From an uncultured Eubacteriales bacterium (GTDB lineage: Bacteria > Bacillota > Clostridia > Christensenellales > Aristaeellaceae), in contig CADBKQ010000026.1 in the NCBI GenBank assembly GCA_902795275.1, positions 1-64,000 on the forward strand: a DNA stretch of 64,000 bases. Reading direction: 5' to 3'. Under the pieces are notes generated by a model. The model saw nothing but the letters and a program-made list of their open reading frames with translations, ran no database searches and was not told the DNA's origin. Positions within the stretch are counted from its first letter, which is position 1, and each line of letters begins with the position of its first letter. Below are positions 58,429 to 64,000 of the stretch, piece by piece. Both the position numbers and the translations under genes were made by a program.

Positions 58429-59379
58429 ATGCTGCTGAGCAATGAAGAACTGAAAAGCATCTATTTCGGCGCGTACTTCTTTGAAGAAACCGACGGCGGC
58501 TGGCTGCAGGCCTTCCAGTATTCAAAGGCGCAGATGGATTATTTCAAGAAAGCGTTCGACTTCTGGTACGATCGGTGCATGGCTTCCACTGCCAAAACGC
58601 TGGAATTTTCGACCGACGCGGAGCGCATCGCTTTCGAGTACAAAATCATCTGGACGGGCTCGCTTGATTCCTTCGAGGTGGCCGTGGACGGGCTGATCAC
58701 GGAGATCCGCTATGTGAAGAATCTGGATCTGGAAGGAAAGCTGGCCTTCACGCTGCCCGCCGGGAAAAAGAACGTGACGGTTTACCTGCCCGCCGACGCC
58801 ACGGTGCTGATCCGCCGCTTTGAAACAGACGCCGGCGTGACGCCCGCGATGAAGAATGAAAAAGTCCTCTGGCTCGGCGACTCCATCACCCAGGGCTTCG
58901 GCCCGCTGCGCTCCGCCATGACCTATGTGAGCGTGGCGAACCGGCTGCTGAATGACGACATCATCAACCAGGGCATCGGCGGCTATGTGTACGACAAGTA
59001 TTCGCTGATGAAAATGGAAGGCTACACGCCGGACAAAATCATCATAGCGCTGGGCACCAACCAATACGGCAGCAAAACCATGGAGGCTGTGGAAGAATAC
59101 TATGAAACGCTGATCGGCATTTACGGAAACGCCATCCCCATCCTGTGCGTCTCCCCCCTCTGGCGCGGGGATTCCCCGGAGGGCATTCCCACGCTGGTCA
59201 GCTTCTGCGAGAAGGTAAAGCAGATTGCGGGCAGCTACGCCAACGTGTCCGTGGTGGACGGGTTTAAGCTGGTGCCCCACCTGCCGGAATACTTCCTGGA
59301 CAACCTGCATCCCAACTGCCTCGGCGCAGAAACCTATGGCCGAAACCTGGTGGAAGCCATTCGCAGGATCGGGTTCTGA
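58429..59379 (+). CDS. SGNH/GDSL hydrolase with N-terminal beta-sandwich domain
   Basis: 316 residues. Residues 1-135 form a beta-rich domain reminiscent of CE2/CE-like jelly-roll modules; residues 145-316 are an SGNH fold with WLGDSITQG (GDSI 150-153), NQGIGG, LGTNQYG and the terminal DNLHPN giving Asp-x-x-His. It probably deacetylates a carbohydrate. No signal peptide. GGAGGG precedes the ATG. It is divergent from the pectin operon and may share its control. Confidence 0.85.
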   Translation: MLLSNEELKSIYFGAYFFEETDGGWLQAFQYSKAQMDYFKKAFDFWYDRCMASTAKTLEFSTDAERIAFEYKIIWTGSLDSFEVAVDGLITEIRYVKNLDLEGKLAFTLPAGKKNVTVYLPADATVLIRRFETDAGVTPAMKNEKVLWLGDSITQGFGPLRSAMTYVSVANRLLNDDIINQGIGGYVYDKYSLMKMEGYTPDKIIIALGTNQYGSKTMEAVEEYYETLIGIYGNAIPILCVSPLWRGDSPEGIPTLVSFCEKVKQIAGSYANVSVVDGFKLVPHLPEYFLDNLHPNCLGAETYGRNLVEAIRRIGF

Positions 59380-59419
59380 CAGACCATATATCACCTCCTG
59401 CCTTCATAACAGCGTTATC

Positions 59420-59455
59420 AAAAAAGCACGCGGATTACACATCGCGTGCTTTTTT
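59420..59455. terminator. Bidirectional terminator overlapping the AI-2E gene end
   Basis: AAAAAAGCACGCG (59420-59432) and CGCGTGCTTTTTT (59443-59455) form a 13-bp perfect stem with a 10-base loop. The 3' arm encodes the last residues (KKARDV) and supports termination of both converging genes. Confidence 0.88.
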
Positions 59456-60649
59456 ATTCTGCCGGGGCTGTGAAACAGTCGGGGCAGGCACCGCTTCCTG
59501 TCCGCCGCTTTTTTTCTTCTGCACCCACTCCTGGAGCAGGGCGTAGACCGTGGCGGTGATTGGCACAGCGACGATCATGCCGCCAATGCCGCCCAGTCCG
59601 CCGCCCACGCTGACCGCAGCCAGCACCCACAGGCTGGGCAGGCCAACCGAATTACCCACCAGCCGGGGATAGAGCAGGTTGCCCTGCACGGTTTGCAGGC
59701 TGACAATGAACAGCAGGAACCACAGCGCCATGCTCGGGTTGGCCGTGAACACCAAAAACGTGCCCAGCACCGCGCCGATGTAGCCGCCGATGATCGGAAT
59801 CAGGGAGGTCGTACCGCTGAGAACGCCCACCATCAGCGCGTAGGGCATCCCAATGATGCGCATGCCGAGCCACGTGAGAATCCCCAGAACCAGCCCGTTC
59901 ACGCTCTGCCCCACGATGAAGCCGGAAAAACAGCGGTTGGCGGCGGTCAGCACCCACATCACGCGCCGATTGGTGCGTTCCGTGGCGGCGGCGTTCATCA
60001 CGCTGTGGAATTGCCGGGTCAGGGTCTGCTTGCCCGCCAGCAGGAACAGGCCGAAAATGAAGGAAATGAAGAAGTTCGCAATCCCGCCCGACACCGCGCC
60101 GATGACCGTGACCGTGGAGGACAGCAGCTCTCCGTCGATCACGCCGTTCATGGCCCAGTTGACGATGCGCTCCTGCACGGAATCCCATTCCAGATTCAGC
60201 TCGTTCAGATAATCCGACACCTGCGGCACATTCTGGAAGGTGCTCAGCAGCCACTCCTTCACATCGTTAAAGTAGTTGGGCAGCTCCTTCCTCAGCAGCG
60301 TGAACGCGTCCACCAGGCCGGGGATGACGGTGTAAATCATCAGCGCCACCAGCGACAGCAGCAGCAGGGCGGACAGCAGGATGCAGATTCCGCGGCGGCT
60401 CTTTTGCAGCCATCGGTTTTTCGTGCCGGGAAACACGATCTTTTCCAGCCGCTTGATGATGATTTCCAGGATGTAGGCAATCACCGCGCCAACCATCAGC
60501 GGGCTGGCCACCCGCCACAGCAGCATCACGGTGTTGATGATGAACTCGATGTGAATCACGCCCAGCGCCAGCAGCGCCGCCAGCAGCATCAGCCGCACGA
60601 TCCGCCGTTCGCCGAACCATTTCACCAGTGGGTGTTCCCGATCCTGCAT
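59435..60649 (-). CDS. AI-2E family transporter
   Basis: 404 residues with about seven or eight membrane segments and the family pattern (GTTSLIPIIGGYIGAVLGTF and GLPSLWVLAAVSVGGGLGGIGGMIVAVPITA). Members export AI-2-like signals or exchange ions (YtvI, PerM); the substrate cannot be told. The last six codons lie in the terminator stem. Confidence 0.9.
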   Translation of the reverse strand: MQDREHPLVKWFGERRIVRLMLLAALLALGVIHIEFIINTVMLLWRVASPLMVGAVIAYILEIIIKRLEKIVFPGTKNRWLQKSRRGICILLSALLLLSLVALMIYTVIPGLVDAFTLLRKELPNYFNDVKEWLLSTFQNVPQVSDYLNELNLEWDSVQERIVNWAMNGVIDGELLSSTVTVIGAVSGGIANFFISFIFGLFLLAGKQTLTRQFHSVMNAAATERTNRRVMWVLTAANRCFSGFIVGQSVNGLVLGILTWLGMRIIGMPYALMVGVLSGTTSLIPIIGGYIGAVLGTFLVFTANPSMALWFLLFIVSLQTVQGNLLYPRLVGNSVGLPSLWVLAAVSVGGGLGGIGGMIVAVPITATVYALLQEWVQKKKSGGQEAVPAPTVSQPRQNKKARDV

Positions 60650-60714
60650 GGCTTTTTCCTCCGTTGATTTGAATTGGGTATTGAGTTAATGGATGTTGGA
60701 TTGTAACAGTTCAG

Positions 60715-60742
60715 CCGGGGCAAAGCCCCGCCGTTCCCTTTC
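60715..60742 (-). repeat. Solo end of tri-loop hairpin element (D)
   Basis: CCGGGGCAAAGCCCCGCCGT followed by TCCCTTTCGT matches the terminal hairpin and outer end of element C. The rest of the element is absent. It lies 37 bases after the HD-GYP stop codon. Confidence 0.75.
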
Positions 60743-60778
60743 GTGACCTATCAACGCAAGCTGAAATCTGATTTCCCG

Positions 60779-62920
60779 CTACGCGATGCCCTGTTCCTGG
60801 TGGCTGCGCATGATCCGTTCCACGTCGTCATGGGCGTCCTCAAACGCTTTCACGATCTGAGGGTCGAAATGCGTGCCGCTGCCCTGGTGAATGATCTCCA
60901 TGGCCTGCTCCATGGAGAGGCCCTCCTTATAGCTCCTGCGGGACACCAGCGCGTCGAACACATCGGCCACGGCCATGATGCGGGCGGAAAGCGGAATTTC
61001 CTCGCCCTTCAAGCCCTGGGGGTAGCCCATGCCGTTCCATTTTTCGTGGTGGTACAGCGCCAGGTTCTTGGCTTCCTTCAGGAACCCTTCGTTGCCCTCG
61101 GACACCATATCAATGGCGCGGGCGATGATCTCGCTGCCGGAGGTGGTGTGCTGCTTGATCTGGTTATATTCCTCGTCCGTCAGCCGTCCCGGCTTGTTCA
61201 GCACGGAATCGGGCACGTGGATTTTACCCACGTCGTGCAGCGGCGCGGAATTCACCACGTCCTCCATAAAGCTGTCAGTCAGCTGATCGGCGTAGATGCC
61301 CTCTTTTTTCAGCTGCCGCATAACCACGTCGGCGTATGCCGCGGTTTTGCGCACGTGGTCGCCGGTGCATTTGTCGCGGCTTTCCACCATGTCGGCCAGC
61401 ACGAGGATCAGGCCGTTCTGCAGCTTGCTGATCACTTCCTTCTGCTTCTCCACCTGATTGATGCTGTCCACCACGCCTTTCGTGGTTTTTACGACGGAAC
61501 GGTACAGATTTTCGATTTCATCCCCGGTATGAATATCCAGGCCTTCGATCTTTTTCACGGCGTCCGTCCGCGCCTCCTCTGTTTCAAAAGAATATTGGTC
61601 GGCGGTCAGCGCCATGGAGTTGATCGGCAGGATCACGCTGTATTCCGCCAGCCAGATGGCGATTGTCAGGATCATCACGAAAAACCCGAAGAACAGCGAC
61701 ACCACGCGGGCCAGGAACTGATAACCGCTGACGGCGACGCTGCCCATGTCGATATCCACCGCCACATAGCACTGACACACGCCCCGGCTGTCCTTCACCG
61801 GTTCATACACGGAAAGCAGCCAGCCGTAGGATTCGTTGGATTCCACCGGCGCGATCTTTTCCCCGGCCAGCAGGGCGGGGATATATTGCCGGAAAGCCTC
61901 GTCGAAGGGAATCACTTCTCCCGGAGCTGCGCCCGGCGTGTCCTCCGTGTCGGGGTCGAACACCACATGGCAGCCGTCCTCCAGAATCCGATAGGCGTAC
62001 ACATAGGAAACATCGTCGGAAGCGTCCATCAGCGCTTTCAGCAGGGCCTTGGTTTCCGCGTAGCCCTCCGCCGCTTCGCCCCGGGAAATGAACTCGTCGA
62101 TCCGTTCGGCGTCAAGATAGCTCTTCGCCGTCCGCGCCACGCTCTCGGCCTTATCGACTTTTTCCTCGATGGCGGCGTCGCGGAAATGGAAATAGCTGAT
62201 GCCCGTCACCGCCACGGCAATGACGATCATGGCCGACGCCACCACGATGACGGTCTTGGCGCGCAGCGACGTTTTCCGGGCCAGCCGCTTTTCCGCCGCC
62301 TGCCGGGTCGTGCGGCTCAGGGGCGTCTGCTTCCAGCCCGCGAACCGGCAGCGGCTCTTCACTGATTCGGGCAGCAGCCGCAGCACCAGCGCCACAATCA
62401 GCACGGTAACGGTTTTATCCAGCAGGTCGATGAGCATATCGGCGCAAAACTGGGACCAGAATTCGTTCAGCGCGCCGGACTCAAAAATGCGGTGAGCCAG
62501 CGGCGCGGAAATGCCCGTGCCGAAATCAAACCCGTACAGCGCCCACGTCAGCACCGACCCCAGCCCGCCGCCGATGAGGGCGAAGGTCAGGATGATGATT
62601 GGCAGGCGCGAGAGCCTGGAAAAATAGCCCTTGTCGGCAAAATAAACCGCGCTCACGGCAATCAGCACGGTCAGCGAACCGTAATACGTGGTGGTATAGT
62701 CCCCGATGCCGTTGATGAGATTTGTTAAAAAGCCCACGATGATCGCCGGGACGTACCCGCCCAGCGCCGCCGCCAGCGCGCCGCCGATGTTGTCCAGGAA
62801 CAGGGGCAGGTTCAGCGCCAGGGCTAGCTTGACGCCCAGAAAATTGATCAGCAGTCCGACAGCGCACAGCAGCACAGCAAACAGCCATTTGTTCTTTCCT
62901 GATGATTCAGCGCTCTGCAT
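60779..62920 (-). CDS. Membrane HD-GYP domain protein (probable c-di-GMP phosphodiesterase)
   Basis: 713 residues. An N-terminal block of about six membrane segments (1-190) resembles an ECF/substrate-transporter-like sensor (NLPLFLDNIGGALAAALGGY). A second membrane helix near 225-245 and a Cache-like extracytoplasmic part (to about 410) follow, then a membrane helix, a HAMP-like linker and a C-terminal HD-GYP domain with SAPLHDVGKIHVPDSVLNKP and HHEKWNGMGYPQGLKGEEIP. HD-GYP domains hydrolyse c-di-GMP. The protein is probably a ligand-responsive signalling enzyme; the ligand is unknown. Confidence 0.9.
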   Translation of the reverse strand: MQSAESSGKNKWLFAVLLCAVGLLINFLGVKLALALNLPLFLDNIGGALAAALGGYVPAIIVGFLTNLINGIGDYTTTYYGSLTVLIAVSAVYFADKGYFSRLSRLPIIILTFALIGGGLGSVLTWALYGFDFGTGISAPLAHRIFESGALNEFWSQFCADMLIDLLDKTVTVLIVALVLRLLPESVKSRCRFAGWKQTPLSRTTRQAAEKRLARKTSLRAKTVIVVASAMIVIAVAVTGISYFHFRDAAIEEKVDKAESVARTAKSYLDAERIDEFISRGEAAEGYAETKALLKALMDASDDVSYVYAYRILEDGCHVVFDPDTEDTPGAAPGEVIPFDEAFRQYIPALLAGEKIAPVESNESYGWLLSVYEPVKDSRGVCQCYVAVDIDMGSVAVSGYQFLARVVSLFFGFFVMILTIAIWLAEYSVILPINSMALTADQYSFETEEARTDAVKKIEGLDIHTGDEIENLYRSVVKTTKGVVDSINQVEKQKEVISKLQNGLILVLADMVESRDKCTGDHVRKTAAYADVVMRQLKKEGIYADQLTDSFMEDVVNSAPLHDVGKIHVPDSVLNKPGRLTDEEYNQIKQHTTSGSEIIARAIDMVSEGNEGFLKEAKNLALYHHEKWNGMGYPQGLKGEEIPLSARIMAVADVFDALVSRRSYKEGLSMEQAMEIIHQGSGTHFDPQIVKAFEDAHDDVERIMRSHQEQGIA

Positions 62921-63012
62921 TTCATTATCACCTCGTCCACGCAGAGAAAGCGATGAACGCCCGCCGCTTTTCCTTCGGATGCGGCGAGACGGAAAGCTCC
63001 GCTTTCTTCGCT

Positions 63013-63021
63013 ATTATAGCA
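63013..63021 (-). promoter_or_regulatory. Extended -10 element for the HD-GYP gene
   Basis: TGCTATAAT on the minus strand, a consensus -10 with the extended TGn, about 95 bases before the start. No good -35 is seen. Confidence 0.5.
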
Positions 63022-63134
63022 TATTTTTCCCTGCCCCGGAAGATGCAAATACGTTTCGCGACAGGAAAAGTACAAACCGCAAGGAAAAAGCATGCCATCC
63101 TGCGTTGCCGCAAAATATATCTTTTTTGTTTTGC

Positions 63135-63163
63135 TTGACAATGCCGGGGGAAAGGTGTATTAT
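63135..63163 (+). promoter_or_regulatory. Promoter of the AMP-ligase gene
   Basis: TTGACA (63135-63140), a 17-base spacer and TATTAT (63158-63163), about 80 bases before the ATG. The rest of the 62921-63241 gap shows nothing else that I can name. Confidence 0.75.
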
Positions 63164-63241
63164 TTCTTTAGCGGATAAAAGCGTTAAAGAATCGCCCCGC
63201 TTCGAGGGGACAGGCTTCCGCGGGAAAGGACGTTAGACGAA

Positions 63242-64000
63242 ATGCCCATCACGGATCTGTTGGAGAGAAACAGCAAACTGTACGGAAATGAAATCGCGCT
63301 GGTGGAAATGAACCCGGAAATTCAGGAGGAGCCGCGGGTGACATGGCGGGAGTACGAGCTGATCCAGCCCACCACTTCGACCCCCTACCGCCGGGAGATT
63401 TCCTGGAGCGTGTTTGACGAAAAGGCCAACCGGGTGGCGAACCTGCTGCTCAGCCGGGGCATCCGCAAGGGCCAGAAGGTGGCTATCCTGCTGATGAACT
63501 GCCTGGAATGGCTGCCCATCTATTTCGGCGTGCTGAAAACCGGCGCGGTGGCGGTGCCGCTGAACTTCCGCTACACCGCCGATGAAATCGACTACTGCTT
63601 AAAGCTGGCGGACGCGGACGTGCTGTTCTTTGGCCCGGAATTCATCGGGCGCGTGGAGGACATTTTCCCCAAGATCGGCAAGGAAATGCTGCTGTTCTTC
63701 GTGGGCGACAACAAGCCCTCCTTCGCGGAAAGCTATAATGAAGCGGTGGCCAACTGCTCTTCCTCCGCGCCCAAGATCCTGGTAGTGGACACCGACGACG
63801 CGGCGATTTATTATTCCTCCGGCACCACCGGCTTCCCCAAGGCCATCCTGCTGGATCACACCGCGCTGCTGCAATCCGCCCGGATGGAAGCCATGCACCA
63901 CGAAACCACCCATGACGACGTGTTCCTCTGCATCCCGCCGCTGTACCACACCGGCGCGAAAATGCACTGGTTCGGCAGCCTGTACACCGGCAGCCGGGCG
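63242..64000 (+). CDS. AMP-dependent acyl-CoA synthetase/ligase, truncated by window end
   Basis: The first 253 residues of an ANL-superfamily enzyme. The phosphate-binding loop YYSSGTTGFPKA is present, preceded by the usual N-terminal blocks (VAILLMNCLEWLPIYFGVLK, GAVAVPLNFRYTADEIDYCL). It activates a carboxylic acid as acyl-AMP and commonly transfers it to CoA. The sequence from residues 30-50 (EEPRVTWREYELIQPTTST) is an insertion compared with short-chain homologues. The stop codon lies beyond the window. Confidence 0.9.
   Translation, partial: MPITDLLERNSKLYGNEIALVEMNPEIQEEPRVTWREYELIQPTTSTPYRREISWSVFDEKANRVANLLLSRGIRKGQKVAILLMNCLEWLPIYFGVLKTGAVAVPLNFRYTADEIDYCLKLADADVLFFGPEFIGRVEDIFPKIGKEMLLFFVGDNKPSFAESYNEAVANCSSSAPKILVVDTDDAAIYYSSGTTGFPKAILLDHTALLQSARMEAMHHETTHDDVFLCIPPLYHTGAKMHWFGSLYTGSRA

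Overview
The window looks like the chromosome of a fermentative, probably gut- or rumen-associated Clostridia-type Bacillota with GC-rich genes. Family markers supporting this are a monomeric [FeFe]-hydrogenase, TmcAL (YlbM), a GGGtGRT protein with its NifU-like partner, DUF4250, a C_GCAxxG_C_C protein, EngB/YsxC and LplB/YtcP-type sugar transporters. I do not assign a genus. No phage, integrase, transposase or CRISPR array is visible. Layout: 1-1540 holds the end of a 5S rRNA and a small AT-rich island (PD-(D/E)XK protein, GNAT). 1.9-11.3 kb holds the NifU-like/GGGtGRT pair, a multi-pass membrane protein, a K+-channel-like protein, a redox/hydrolase/kinase/GH28 run and engB. 11.4-12.3 kb holds five tRNAs and a hairpin array. 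12.3-16.2 kb is a methionine operon with a split MetH. 16.2-20.3 kb holds GH27, an FGGY kinase, AraD and DUF4250. 20.3-24.6 kb holds the hydrogenase, tmcAL and an AT-rich XRE/membrane-coiled-coil divergon. 24.6-28.6 kb holds a SASA esterase and a GH130/Dabb/degenerate HAD operon. 28.8-37.3 kb is a molybdenum uptake and cofactor operon (modA-modB-modC-moeA-moeA-like-moaA-mobB/moaC-mogA/moaE-like) with a long structured leader. 37.3-58.0 kb is a pectin utilisation cluster: GH43, two solute-binding proteins, four permeases, DUF5696, NHL/TPR and Yip1-like proteins, CE12, a CE8-CE12 fusion, GH105 and a serine hydrolase. 58.4-64.0 kb holds an SGNH esterase, AI-2E transporter, HD-GYP protein and a truncated AMP-ligase. 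How the genes work together: the pectin locus encodes demethylation (CE8), deacetylation (CE12), chain and side-chain cleavage (GH43, GH105, with GH28 and GH27 elsewhere) and oligosaccharide import. FGGY kinase plus AraD would carry released pentoses into the pentose phosphate pathway. Neither sugar importer has its own ATPase gene here. The most unusual content is non-coding. First, nine hairpin elements have arms built of 7-bp tandem units, fall into four sequence classes, and in eight of nine cases sit within 15 nt of the stop codon of the preceding gene. Second, a family of about 0.35-0.41 kb elements (three copies plus one solo end) contains serial tri-loop hairpins whose stems change on both sides between copies. 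Third, a 0.27-kb array of perfect short hairpins follows the tRNA operon.
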